From: Streptomyces pinistramenti
GTDB taxonomy: Bacteria; Actinomycetota; Actinomycetes; Streptomycetales; Streptomycetaceae
Assembly: GCF_020564935.1 (NCBI RefSeq)
Contig: NZ_JAJCXB010000059.1
Location: 1 to 40,898, forward strand
Direction: 5' to 3'
DNA: 40,898 bases
Shown here: positions 31,338 through 39,486 of the stretch, one piece after another
Numbering within the stretch: the first letter of the stretch is position 1
How the letters are laid out: each line of letters starts with the position of its first letter
The notes under the pieces: generated by a model
Seen by the model: the letters and a program-made list of their open reading frames with translations, nothing else
Told to the model about the DNA's origin: nothing
Database searches by the model: none
Made by a program: the position numbers and the translations under genes

Positions 31338-32662
31338 GCGGCACCACCGGCGTCGGCAACTCCCCGGCCCGCACCCTGGGCGGCGATCCGCCCGGCGGCG
31401 GCAAGGCCATGGCCGTCTGGGGCATCGGCGTCGCCGTCTACTTCGTCGCGATCACCTATCGGACGAGCCTGGGCGTGGCCGGCCTGGACGCCGCCGAGCG
31501 CTTTCACATCAACGCCTCGGCCCTGTCCACCTTCTCGATACTCCAGCTGCTGGTCTACGCCGGCATGCAGATACCCGTCGGCCTCCTGGTCGACCGGCTC
31601 GGCGCCAAGAAGGTGCTGGCCCTCGGCGCGGTGCTCTACACCCTCGGCCAGTTCGGCTTCGCGTTCTCCAGCTCGTACGGCATGGCGCTCGGCTCGCGTG
31701 CGCTGCTCGGCTGCGGTGACGCGATGACGTTCATCAGCGTGCTGCGGCTGGGCGCCCGGTGGTTCCCGGCCCGCCGCGGCCCGCTGATCGCGCAGATCGC
31801 CGCGCTGGTCGGCATGGCGGGCAACCTCGTCTCCACCCTGGTACTGGCCCGGCTGCTGCACTCCTTCGGCTGGACGCCGACCTTCGCCGCCAGCGCGCTG
31901 GGCGGCATCGTCGTCCTCGTCGTGCTGCTGGTGTTCCTCAAGGACCATCCGGAGGGCTTCGAGCCGCCGCCGGCTCCCGCCGGGCACACCGGCATCGCCT
32001 TCATCCGCCGGCAGATCGCGGACGCCTGGCATGAGCCCGGCACCCGGATCGGCATGTGGATCCACTTCACGACCCAGTTCCCCGCAATGTTCTTCCTGCT
32101 GCTGTGGGGACTGCCGTTCCTCGTCGAGGCACAGGGCCTGTCCCGGGGCACCGCGGGCGAACTGCTCACCCTCATCGTGCTCTCCAACATGGCCGTCGGC
32201 CTGGTCTACGGGCAGCTCATCGCCCGCCATCACGCGGCGCGGCTGCCACTGGCGTTCGGGACCACCGCGGTGACCGCCGTGGTGTGGGCGCTCACCGTGT
32301 TCTGGCCCGGTGCGCACGCGCCGATGCCGCTGCTGATCGTGCTGTGTCTGGTGCTGGGGGCATGCGGCCCCGCCTCGATGATCGGCTTCGACTTCGCCCG
32401 CCCGGCCAACCCGCCCGAGCGCCAGGGCACCGCTTCCGGCATCGTCAACATGGGCGGCTTCACCGCCTCGATGACGACGCTGCTGGCCGTCGGGGTGCTG
32501 CTGGACGCGACCGGCGACAACTACCGGATCGCCTTCGCCTCGGTCTTCATCCTGGAGGCGATCGGCGTCTCGCAGGTCCTGCGCCTCCGGAGCCGTGCGG
32601 TACGCCGCGAGCAGGAGCGGCTTGTGGTGAGCCGGGTCGAGGCCGTCCACGTCCCTGCCTGA
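31334..32662 (+). CDS. Major facilitator superfamily transporter
   Basis: 442 residues. The first helix begins at about residue 27 (VWGIGVAVYFVAITYRTSLG). The MFS loop motif appears as GLLVDRLGAKKVL between helices 2 and 3. A longer cytoplasmic loop with HPEGFEPPPAPAGHTG separates the halves. Helix count by eye is 12. The type resembles anion/sugar-acid symporters (ACS-like), but the substrate is unknown. Coupled to the GntR gene by a 4-nt overlap. Confidence 0.88.
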   Translation: MSGTTGVGNSPARTLGGDPPGGGKAMAVWGIGVAVYFVAITYRTSLGVAGLDAAERFHINASALSTFSILQLLVYAGMQIPVGLLVDRLGAKKVLALGAVLYTLGQFGFAFSSSYGMALGSRALLGCGDAMTFISVLRLGARWFPARRGPLIAQIAALVGMAGNLVSTLVLARLLHSFGWTPTFAASALGGIVVLVVLLVFLKDHPEGFEPPPAPAGHTGIAFIRRQIADAWHEPGTRIGMWIHFTTQFPAMFFLLLWGLPFLVEAQGLSRGTAGELLTLIVLSNMAVGLVYGQLIARHHAARLPLAFGTTAVTAVVWALTVFWPGAHAPMPLLIVLCLVLGACGPASMIGFDFARPANPPERQGTASGIVNMGGFTASMTTLLAVGVLLDATGDNYRIAFASVFILEAIGVSQVLRLRSRAVRREQERLVVSRVEAVHVPA

Positions 32663-32997
32663 CGACGGGAGCGGCGGCCGGGGCGGCGGTGTCACCGGAG
32701 CGGGCCGGGCCGGCGTCCGTCCCGCCCGCTCGGCATCGTCCGCGCGAGCTGCATCTCCGGCGTCGTCTTCCTGGCGCTCGGCGCCCCTGGGATCACCGGC
32801 CTCGGGGCGCCAACGGCTTTACACGATCGGCCAGTTGACCGTGCGGATCGCCGGATGGTGTTTCACGTGAAACGGTGTCATCGGCGTGGGCGACCGGCCG
32901 GGAGCGGGGAGGTCAAGCCTCCGCTGCCCGCGAACTTTTCGCCGTCCCCCGTTGCACGGCTTCTTCCGGGCCCCGGGCTGACGGCCCGCCGTGCGGC
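32663..32997. other. Convergent intergenic region with parS site 4
   Basis: 335 bp without a gene. It holds a weak hairpin after the transporter gene (arms GAGCGGGC at 32698-32705 and GCCCGCTC at 32724-32731, 18-nt loop) and parS site 4 at 32860-32873. Remaining sequence shows nothing notable. Confidence 0.5.
32860..32873. promoter_or_regulatory. parS site 4 (ParB binding)
   Basis: GTTTCACGTGAAAC preceded by T, the canonical flank, in the convergent region between the transporter and the isomerase-like gene. Confidence 0.93.
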
Positions 32998-33822
32998 CTA
33001 CGGCGTGACGGCGAAGTGGTCCAGGATCACTTCGGCCAGCTCGCGGTCTCCGTCGATCTTGATCTGGTCGGCGACGGCGGCCGGCCGGACCCGGCCGCAG
33101 GCCAGCCGGGCGAAGATGTCCCAGTCCAGCGCGAGGGTCACGGTGGGGCCGAGCGAGACGCTGCCGTTGACCGTGCCGTGGCCCTGGGCGTCGACGCGGA
33201 CCGTGCGCATGAACTCCACGGGGCCGGCCACATCGAAGACCACCGCCGCATCGGCAGGCGCCTGTGCCCGCTTGGCGACGATCACGGGCAGCGCCTTCAC
33301 CAGCAGATCGCGGGCCACATACGCACCGGGCGAGTCGAGATTGCCCGGCTTGCCCAGTGCGCGGCGCAGGTCCTGCTCGTGCACCCAGACGTCGAACGCC
33401 CGCTGCTGCAGCACGAAATCGAGCGACCGGTCCTCGTCGAGCGGGCTGCGCACCACCGCGTCGGGCTGCCGGCTCTCGTTGCGCAGCTGACGGGAGCGGC
33501 GGATGACGGTGTATTCGAGTTCGGAGAGCATCTCCGGCGCGGTGTGGTGCCGGCGGACGTCGACCTGGACCTCCATGCGGCGGGCCGACTCACTGCGCAC
33601 GTGGTAGAGGTCGCGCGGCAGCGAGTGGATCGGCCGCGGGTCGCCGAGCATCTCGCTTTCCAGGCCGATGATGTGGGAGACGACATCGCGAACGGACCAC
33701 CCTGGGAGGTCCGTCGCCCTGCTCCATTCGCCTTCGACGAGCGGTGTCACCAGCTCGGCTATCGCTTCTATGGAGTGCGTCCAGGCATCGATGGAGGACT
33801 GAAGGCTGGGATGGACGGTCAC
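32998..33822 (-). CDS. Maleylpyruvate isomerase / mycothiol-dependent (DinB-like) family protein
   Basis: 274 residues. N-terminal DinB-like four-helix bundle: SIEAIAELVTPLVEGEWSRA, DLPGWSVRDVVSHIIGLESE with a metal-binding His, and the FDVWVHEQDLRRAL segment with another His. A C-terminal SCP2-like domain (VVFDVAGPVEFMRTVRVDAQ to IKIDGDRELAEVILDHF) completes the architecture of the TIGR03083 family. Actinobacterial members use mycothiol as cofactor or act on unknown thiol conjugates. The GTG at 33822 is preferred; the ribosome site is poor (GAGGGG about 6 nt away). Substrate unknown. Confidence 0.85.
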   Translation of the reverse strand: MTVHPSLQSSIDAWTHSIEAIAELVTPLVEGEWSRATDLPGWSVRDVVSHIIGLESEMLGDPRPIHSLPRDLYHVRSESARRMEVQVDVRRHHTAPEMLSELEYTVIRRSRQLRNESRQPDAVVRSPLDEDRSLDFVLQQRAFDVWVHEQDLRRALGKPGNLDSPGAYVARDLLVKALPVIVAKRAQAPADAAVVFDVAGPVEFMRTVRVDAQGHGTVNGSVSLGPTVTLALDWDIFARLACGRVRPAAVADQIKIDGDRELAEVILDHFAVTP

Positions 33823-34092
33823 GTGACCCCTCGGACGGTTCGTACGCGGGCTGCTGTCTGGCAGTTAAGTTACGCTGCGCACGGGCACCCCGGCAGTGCT
33901 TTCGGATGACCATCGTAGGTGGATTTCTGTCGGCGGACCGGCTTGAGACCCTGAGCGATGGTACTGTGCCCGGCCGCCTCGCTCCAGACCCGTACAGACC
34001 CTCCGTAAATGGTCAATTCCCGGCGTGTGCAGGCCGCTTGGCCCGTTTGTGAGCAGGCGGAGCGGCCCCGTGATCCGCCCCGCGGCCCGGCA

Positions 34093-34623
34093 TCAGTCCT
34101 CGCCCCGCTCCCGCTCCGCCATCCTGATCACGCACACCGCGACGGCGATCAGCAGCGGCGGATCCGCGTCCTCCCGGACGACGTTGATGCCGTAGGTCTC
34201 GCGCAGGGTCAGCCAACGCCGGGAGATCTCGGCGAGCAGTTCGCCGTCGTACTCGACCGCGAACTCCCGGTCGAGGATCTTGCCGCTGACGTCCAGCTCG
34301 GTGCCGTCCGCCAGCTCGACGCGGTAGTGGTGGCGCAGCAGCGAGAGCCGCTTGCGCTTGATGACGGCCAGCGTCCGGTCGTCCCGCTCGATGGTCATCG
34401 CGTCGCGCAGGCTCAGCATCTTCTTGCGGATGGTGATCAGTACCCGGCCGTCGGTGTCCTTCAGCTCGAAGGTCTCCCGCAGCCGCAGCGCCTTCCCGTC
34501 CACGAGGTAGGCGTGCCGCCCATGGTCGTCCTCGATCCAGTAGTCGTCACCGATGCCGAAGATCCGGTCGCGGACGAGGTACTTGCGAGGGTGCGGGGAG
34601 TGGCCCCCGGGGAATTGCTGCAT
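34093..34623 (-). CDS. LURP-one-related (DUF567/scramblase-like) protein
   Basis: 176 residues from the ATG at 34623. It has the beta-barrel pattern of the LURP-one/Tubby-like family: YLVRDRIFGIGDDYWIEDD, HAYLVDGKALRLRETFELKD, VLITIRKKMLSLRDAMTIER, YRVELADGTELDVSGKILDR. The hydrophobic C-terminal stretch (LLIAVAVCVIRMAE) fits the buried helix of the family. Biochemical role in bacteria is unknown. A frame extension upstream exists but crosses the neighbouring gene and is not protein-like. Divergent from the thioredoxin-NHL gene, with only 64 bp between the starts. Confidence 0.87.
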   Translation of the reverse strand: MQQFPGGHSPHPRKYLVRDRIFGIGDDYWIEDDHGRHAYLVDGKALRLRETFELKDTDGRVLITIRKKMLSLRDAMTIERDDRTLAVIKRKRLSLLRHHYRVELADGTELDVSGKILDREFAVEYDGELLAEISRRWLTLRETYGINVVREDADPPLLIAVAVCVIRMAERERGED

Positions 34624-34687
34624 GGGTGACGTGTTCCCCGGGGCCCCGGCGGAATGCGTACGCACCGGGGTGACGTTGAATGTGGAC

Positions 34688-36496
34688 ATGGCTTCACGTG
34701 CACGCGTCCGCGCCCCCGAGCTGACCGGCGAGGGCGGCTGGCTGAACACGGGCGACATCGAACTCACCCTCTCCGACCTGCGAGGACGCATCGTCGTCCT
34801 CGATTTCTGGACCTTTTGCTGTGTGAACTGTCTGCACGTTCTCGACGAGCTGCGGGAGCTGGAGGAACGGCACCGCGACACCGTCGTGATCATCGGCGTG
34901 CACTCGCCCAAGTTCGTGCACGAAGCCGAACACCAGGCCGTCGTGGACGCCGTCGAGCGGTACGGCGTCGAGCACCCGGTGCTCGACGACCCCGAGCTGG
35001 CCACCTGGAAGCAGTACGCGGTGCGGGCCTGGCCGACCCTCGTCGTCATCGACCCCGAGGGCTATGTCGTCGCCCAGCACGCCGGCGAGGGCCATGCGCA
35101 CGCCATCGAGACGCTGGTCGAAGAGCTGGAGGCCGAGCACGCGGCGAAGGGGACGCTGCGCCGCGGCGACGGCCCGTACGTACCGCCCGAGCCGGTCGCC
35201 GGTGATCTGCGCTTCCCCGGCAAGGCGCTGCGCCTGCCAGCCGGCACCTTCCTCGTCTCGGACACCACCCGGCACCAGCTCGTGGAGCTGTCCGCCGACG
35301 GCGAGCGGGTGCTGCGCCGGATCGGGTCCGGCGAGCGGGGCCTGGACGCCGGTGGCCTCAACGAGCCGCAGGGACTGGCGCTGCTGCCCGACGGCACGGT
35401 CGCCGTGGCGGACACGGTGAATCACGCGATCCGGGTGTTCGACCCCGAGAGCGGCACGCTGGAGACGGTGGCCGGCACCGGCAGGCAGTGGTGGCAGGGC
35501 TCGCCCACCTCGGGCCGGGCCCGGGAGACCGACCTCTCCTCGCCCTGGGACGTCGCCTGGTGGCAGGACCGGCTGTGGATCGCGATGGCCGGTGTCCACC
35601 AGCTGTGGACGTACGACCCGGCGACCGGCACGGTCGAGGCCGCGGCGGGCACCACCAACGAGGGCCTGGTGGACGGGCCGGCCGCCGAGGCGTGGTTCGC
35701 GCAGCCCTCCGGGCTCGCGGCCGGCGGCGACCGGCTGTGGGTCGCCGACTCGGAGACCAGCGCGCTGCGCTGGGTGGAGCGCGCCGACGGGGACGCCGGA
35801 TATGTGGTGCGTACCGCCGTCGGCACCGGGCTGTTCGACTTCGGGCACCGTGATGGGGCCGCGGAGCAGGCGCTGTTGCAGCATCCGCTGGGTGTCACGG
35901 CGCTGCCCGACGGCTCGGTGGCCGTCGCCGACACGTACAACCACGCGCTGCGCCGCTTCGACCCCGCGAGCGGCGAGGTGACCACGCTCGCGACGGACCT
36001 GCGGGAGCCGTCGGACGCGGTGCTCGTCGACGACGACATCGTCGTGGTGGAGTCGGCGCGGCACCGCCTGACCCGGCTGCGTCTTCCCGAGGAGGCGGTC
36101 CGCGTCGAGTCGGTCGCCCACCGCACCCAGCGCGCGGCCACCGAGGTCGCGCCGGGTGCCCTGCGGCTCGACGTGGTCTTCCAGGCCCCCGCGGGACAGA
36201 AGCTGGACACCCGCTACGGCCCGTCGACCCGCCTGCTGGTCAGCGCGACGCCGCCGGAGCTGCTGGCCGAGGGGTCCGGCGCGGGCACCGACCTCGCACG
36301 CGACCTGGTGCTCGCCGACGGCGTGACCGAAGGGGTGCTGCACGTCTCGGCGATGGCCGCGTCCTGCGACGACGATCCGGAGATCGAGTACCCGGCCTGC
36401 CATGTGCACCAGCAGGACTGGGGCGTACCGGTCATGGTCACCGAAGGCGGACAGGCCCGGTTGGGGCTGGTGCTTGCGGGGCTGGACGCGGCATAG
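34688..36496 (+). CDS. Thioredoxin-like domain fused to NHL-repeat beta-propeller
   Basis: 602 residues. Residues ~1-160 are a TlpA-like thioredoxin domain with the redox pair CVNC (45-48, in FWTFCCVNCLHV) and cis-Pro in RAWPTLVVIDPEG. Residues ~170-480 contain NHL repeats (LNEPQGLALLPDGTVAVADT, HPLGVTALPDGSVAVADTYN, SGLAAGGDRLWVADSETSAL). The final ~110 residues form a beta-rich domain. The layout equals that of mammalian NHLRC2. No signal peptide is seen, so it is cytoplasmic. Function in bacteria unknown. ATG at 34688; an upstream ATG at 34553 overlaps the divergent gene and is rejected. Confidence 0.9.
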   Translation: MASRARVRAPELTGEGGWLNTGDIELTLSDLRGRIVVLDFWTFCCVNCLHVLDELRELEERHRDTVVIIGVHSPKFVHEAEHQAVVDAVERYGVEHPVLDDPELATWKQYAVRAWPTLVVIDPEGYVVAQHAGEGHAHAIETLVEELEAEHAAKGTLRRGDGPYVPPEPVAGDLRFPGKALRLPAGTFLVSDTTRHQLVELSADGERVLRRIGSGERGLDAGGLNEPQGLALLPDGTVAVADTVNHAIRVFDPESGTLETVAGTGRQWWQGSPTSGRARETDLSSPWDVAWWQDRLWIAMAGVHQLWTYDPATGTVEAAAGTTNEGLVDGPAAEAWFAQPSGLAAGGDRLWVADSETSALRWVERADGDAGYVVRTAVGTGLFDFGHRDGAAEQALLQHPLGVTALPDGSVAVADTYNHALRRFDPASGEVTTLATDLREPSDAVLVDDDIVVVESARHRLTRLRLPEEAVRVESVAHRTQRAATEVAPGALRLDVVFQAPAGQKLDTRYGPSTRLLVSATPPELLAEGSGAGTDLARDLVLADGVTEGVLHVSAMAASCDDDPEIEYPACHVHQQDWGVPVMVTEGGQARLGLVLAGLDAA

Positions 36497-36500
36497 CAAG

Positions 36501-36530
36501 AGGCGGCGGTTTCACGTGAAACCGCCGCCT
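36501..36530. promoter_or_regulatory. parS site 5 in a 30-bp perfect palindrome; probable terminator
   Basis: The parS core GTTTCACGTGAAAC (36509-36522) is extended by GGCGGCG-type arms into a 30-bp perfect palindrome starting AGGCGGCG and ending CGCCGCCT. As RNA it folds to a 13-bp stem with loop ACGU. It lies between converging stops (36496 and 36546), so it can serve both as ParB site and as bidirectional terminator. Confidence 0.9.
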
Positions 36531-36545
36531 GCCAGCGGTAGTTGG

Positions 36546-37193
36546 TCAGCTGTCGGACCGGATCTTCGCCGCCAGCTTGGCTCCGGACAGCAGCCCGTTC
36601 CAGTTGGTGACCTTGGTGGTGCCGACGGAGATGTGATCGTTCTTCTCGGCGAAGGGGAAGTCGGTCTGCCCGATGGTCATGTCCGAGCGGCTGGTCATGA
36701 ACTCGATGTGCACGGTCTTCTTCGGGGTGCCCTTGGCGGCGGCGGTGCCGGTCGGAATGACCGCGTACGCCTTGCTCTTCGGACGCACGTCGACCTTGGT
36801 GTCGTCCATGAGGCCCGGCTCGCCCTGGAGCAGCGGCAGCGGCTTCGCGGCGCTGTCGAACCGCAGCCGGGGCGCGTTGTGCAGCCGGCAGGTGGTGCTC
36901 GACGAGTTGAAGAACGTGACCGTCACATAGCCCTGCGGGTTCGACTGCTGGGCGAACCGGATCTTGTAGTTGTCGGGCCGGCAGTCCCGGATCCGATGCG
37001 CCGCGGCACCCGCGCCCGCCGCGCCACCAGCGGCGGCGATCCTGTGCTTCTTGCTCTGGTGGCTCGACGAAGAGGAGTGCTTCTTCGACTTCTTCGAGTG
37101 GCTGTTGCAGCCCGTCAGCGCGAGCGTGCCGCACAGTCCGATGGCCAGCGCGGCACAGGCGGTGGAACGGCGGCGGGAGCGGTGTGCGGTCAT
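36546..37193 (-). CDS. DUF4232 lipoprotein
   Basis: 215 residues. Signal peptide with lipobox LTGC (Cys29). A Ser/Lys/His-rich linker (KKSKKHSSSSSHQSKKHR) and a Gly/Ala stretch follow, then a DUF4232 beta-sandwich domain from about residue 68: CRPDNYKIRFAQQSNPQGYV and the Cys pair in CRP...TCRLHN. These surface lipoproteins are numerous in Streptomyces and have no known function. ATG at 37193 with GGGGGAA 6 nt upstream. Confidence 0.83.
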   Translation of the reverse strand: MTAHRSRRRSTACAALAIGLCGTLALTGCNSHSKKSKKHSSSSSHQSKKHRIAAAGGAAGAGAAAHRIRDCRPDNYKIRFAQQSNPQGYVTVTFFNSSSTTCRLHNAPRLRFDSAAKPLPLLQGEPGLMDDTKVDVRPKSKAYAVIPTGTAAAKGTPKKTVHIEFMTSRSDMTIGQTDFPFAEKNDHISVGTTKVTNWNGLLSGAKLAAKIRSDS

Positions 37194-37314
37194 CGGTGGT
37201 TCCCCCAGTGAGTTACTGCGATCAGCTGTGCGTCTGTGTCATGGCACCGCCACGATAGCGACTCGTGTCCGCTGCGCCGGGGCGGGACCGGCAGGGCGCG
37301 GGACCGGCCGGGCG

Positions 37315-37333
37315 GGGCGGGCGCGGCCCGCCC
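37315..37333. terminator. Hairpin after the membrane-anchored HTH gene
   Basis: GGGCGGGC, loop GCG, GCCCGCCC: a perfect 8-bp stem 13 bp past the stop at 37347 on the minus strand. The GC-rich surroundings make chance stems common. Confidence 0.5.
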
Positions 37334-37346
37334 GGAAATGTCGTCA

Positions 37347-38273
37347 TCAGTGCGGGCAGACCGGCAGTTCGATGTTCCCCAGCTGCTCGGGACGGACCCG
37401 GATTCCCGGCATCCACGCCTCGCCGCCGGCGTGCTCGACGCGTAGCCAGATGCTGCTGTGCCCGCCCACCTCGTCGGTGATCGAGACGCCGTCGGCGATC
37501 CGGCAGCGGGCGCGCAGCACGTCGCCGTGCCAGACGTGCCCGACGATGTTGGAGGGGCCGTAGGGCACGTACGGGTCGCGGGCCAGGCCGAGCCTGCAGT
37601 TCGGGCTGTGGCTGTGCTGGCAGGCCAGCTCGACGTTGTTGACGGTGAAGCGGGCGGTGTTGGTGGCCGCGGGCGCCGCGTCCCCGGAAGCGCCGGGGGC
37701 GTCCCCTAATGAGCCGGTGAGCGTCGTGACGGCGAATGCGGCGGCGGCCAGGACGAGGGCGGTACCGAGGCCGGCGAGCGCCAGGCGCAGCCGGCGGCGG
37801 CCCGGTGCGGCGGCAGCCGGGTCCTCGGCGGCCGTGGCGGCGGGCCCCGCGCCTCCCGGCGCCACCGGTACGGGCCCCTCGCCCGCTCCGCCCGCCGCAT
37901 CGCCGCCGCGCTCCCCCGCAGCGGCCTGCGCCCCCGTCGCCTGCGCCTGGGGCGTCTCGTTCGCCTGCTGGGCGCGGTGCAGCAGTTCGACGAGGGCGGG
38001 CAGCCGGTCCTCGCCGGTGAAGGAGAGCTTGCACCACTGCACGAGCAGACGTTCGTCGGGCAGGCTCTGGCCGCGCAGGTACCGCGAGAGGGAGGAGCGG
38101 CTGGCGGGCAGCCTGTTCTCCATTTCCTTGAGGCTGTAGCCCAGTTCACCGTGCATCCGCCGCAGGGCGGAGACGAATTCCCGTATGGGGCCTGAGAGTT
38201 CGGCGGGCAGCGGGGCGAGCGGCTTGCGGCGGGCGTTCGCGGCGTGGTTCTGGTGGCCAGGCACGCCTCGCAT
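37347..38273 (-). CDS. Membrane-anchored XRE-type HTH protein with extracytoplasmic domain
   Basis: 308 residues from the ATG at 38273. N-terminal HTH (about 22-75: REFVSALRRMHGELGYSLKE, RLPASRSSLSRYLRGQSLPD). A ~90-residue Ala/Gly/Pro-rich linker precedes one membrane helix (LRLALAGLGTALVLAAAAFA, about 165-185). An outside domain of ~105 residues follows with four Cys (ELACQHSHSPNCRLG, ARCRIADGV, LPVCPH), probably two disulphides. The topology resembles one-component membrane regulators, with a sensor outside and DNA-binding inside. It sits between two DUF4232 lipoprotein genes, which may be its partners or targets. Confidence 0.8.
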   Translation of the reverse strand: MRGVPGHQNHAANARRKPLAPLPAELSGPIREFVSALRRMHGELGYSLKEMENRLPASRSSLSRYLRGQSLPDERLLVQWCKLSFTGEDRLPALVELLHRAQQANETPQAQATGAQAAAGERGGDAAGGAGEGPVPVAPGGAGPAATAAEDPAAAAPGRRRLRLALAGLGTALVLAAAAFAVTTLTGSLGDAPGASGDAAPAATNTARFTVNNVELACQHSHSPNCRLGLARDPYVPYGPSNIVGHVWHGDVLRARCRIADGVSITDEVGGHSSIWLRVEHAGGEAWMPGIRVRPEQLGNIELPVCPH

Positions 38274-38302
38274 TCCAGCACAGTGGGCATACGCGCGCGA
38301 GA

Positions 38303-38333
38303 GGCACTTCCGCTCCCCTGTGACGGAAGTGCC
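38303..38333. terminator. Hairpin upstream of the membrane HTH gene
   Basis: GGCACTTCCG and CGGAAGTGCC, a perfect 10-bp stem with an 11-nt loop. It lies 69 bp past the end of the NlpC/P60 pseudogene and 30 bp before the HTH gene start, so it may terminate the former or control the latter. Confidence 0.6.
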
Positions 38334-38401
38334 CCTCGTGACACGATCCGGACCGCACGCGGATCGAACCGTGAAAATTGCGCGCCCCGCAGGGCCGCGG
38401 A

Positions 38402-39180
38402 TCAGTCCCCGAACACCACCGGGCGGTACGGCGTGAACTCGGTATCGCCGCCCGGCAGTCCGTAGGTCAGGCTCCGGTGGTCGGTGCCGTGGCCGCCGCG
38501 CTGCTCGTACGCGGTGTACGCGCGGTGCGCGGCGTCGTTCCACTTCTCGAAGAGCACGACGTGCCGGGTGTCGCTGCTGCCGTCGGCGGTGAGTCAGGTG
38601 GCGGCCCGCCGGAGCGCCTCCTCCCGGGAGGGGCCGGGCTGTTGGGGCGGCCCGCCGCCCCGACCGGTATGCCGGGCAGCCGGTCCTGCGGTATGGCCAC
38701 GGCGACCATGCCGAGGAAGCCGCCGACCGGGCCCGTGAGGTGCGCCATGTACGTCGAGCAGGCGCTGCCTTCGCAGACCGTGCGGCCGGTGTCGACCTGG
38801 TGGTCCGCGGTGATCCGGTCCTGTCCTGCGGCGGACGTGTTGATCATTCCGACGGAGGGCGAGCCGACGTCGGCGGCGGCGTGCACCAGCCCACGGGTGC
38901 CCCAGGTGGGGAAGCCGGCGGACTGCGGTGCCGCGGCGGGCGCCGTCCGTACGGAACCGGTGGTGGCCGCCTTCGCCCCCGCGGGAGCCTGGCCGCCGTA
39001 CGCCGCACCGGCGAAGCCCGCGACGCCGATGCCGGCCGCCGCGACCGAGGGCAGCACCCGGCGCAGAACGGTGCGCCGCAGCGCCGGGCCGCCGCCCGCA
39101 GGTGCCGCTCCGGCGCCCGGTGCGTGGTGGCTGTCCGTGGGGCTTGCGCCGTGTGCCGTGTACGTGGTGCCGTCGTGCAT
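38402..39180 (-). pseudogene. Broken NlpC/P60-like secreted hydrolase
   Basis: The N-terminal frame from the ATG at 39180 (GGAGGG 7 nt upstream) has a twin-Arg-free signal anchor (VLRRVLPSVAAAGIGVAGFA) and a secreted-protein body to about 38655 (AIPQDRLPGIPVG). The reading then has to shift by one base near a run of four G (38644-38647) to continue as QQPGPSREEALRRAAT. An in-frame TGA follows at 38594-38596, where a Trp codon would be natural (ATWLTADG). The same frame ends as DTRHVVLFEKWND, YTAYEQRGGHGTDHRSL and EFTPYRPVVFGD at 38402. This is the C-terminal part of Streptomyces NlpC/P60-like proteins. The catalytic Cys segment (DCSG) is absent from every frame, so about 50-60 codons are deleted. 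Confidence 0.75.
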
Positions 39181-39486
39181 CCGCTTGCCCTCCGCGTCCG
39201 GCCGGTCGAGAAGTCGCCGGGCGTCCGGCCCGGCGGCGGTCATCATCGTCGCCCCGCCGTCCCGCCGCTTTGGCCGGGATTCGTCCCGTGGGACGCGGCC
39301 ACTCCCGTTCCAGGGCTGTGACCTGCCCGAACGGCCTGATCGCGGATCACGCGCGGGACAACGGGAGGCCCCGCGTGGGACATGACGGGACATCGGGAGC
39401 GTGCACGTACCGAGGGTGGACGTGCGGCAGGGCGCCCGCTGGGGGATGCGGGCGCCCTGGTTCGATGGGGTGGCCGTGATGGCGGC
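39181..39486. other. Intergenic region with terminator, right of the pseudogene
   Basis: 306 bp without a gene. The frame of the pseudogene stays open upstream to 39393 but its Arg/Pro-rich translation looks non-coding. The terminator at 39428-39459 is the only structure seen. Confidence 0.5.
39428..39459. terminator. Terminator of the second DUF4232 gene
   Basis: CAGGGCGCCCGC and GCGGGCGCCCTG, a perfect 12-bp stem with an 8-nt loop, 27 bp past the stop at 39487 on the minus strand. Confidence 0.82.

Noticed and set aside
33817..33830. GGTCACGTGACC palindrome at the start of the isomerase-like gene
   Set aside because: Shares only CACGTG with parS; overlaps the start codon and may be chance.
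34687..34702. GCTTCACGTGCAC as a sixth parS site
   Set aside because: Only the central CACGTG and part of one arm match; about four mismatches to the core.
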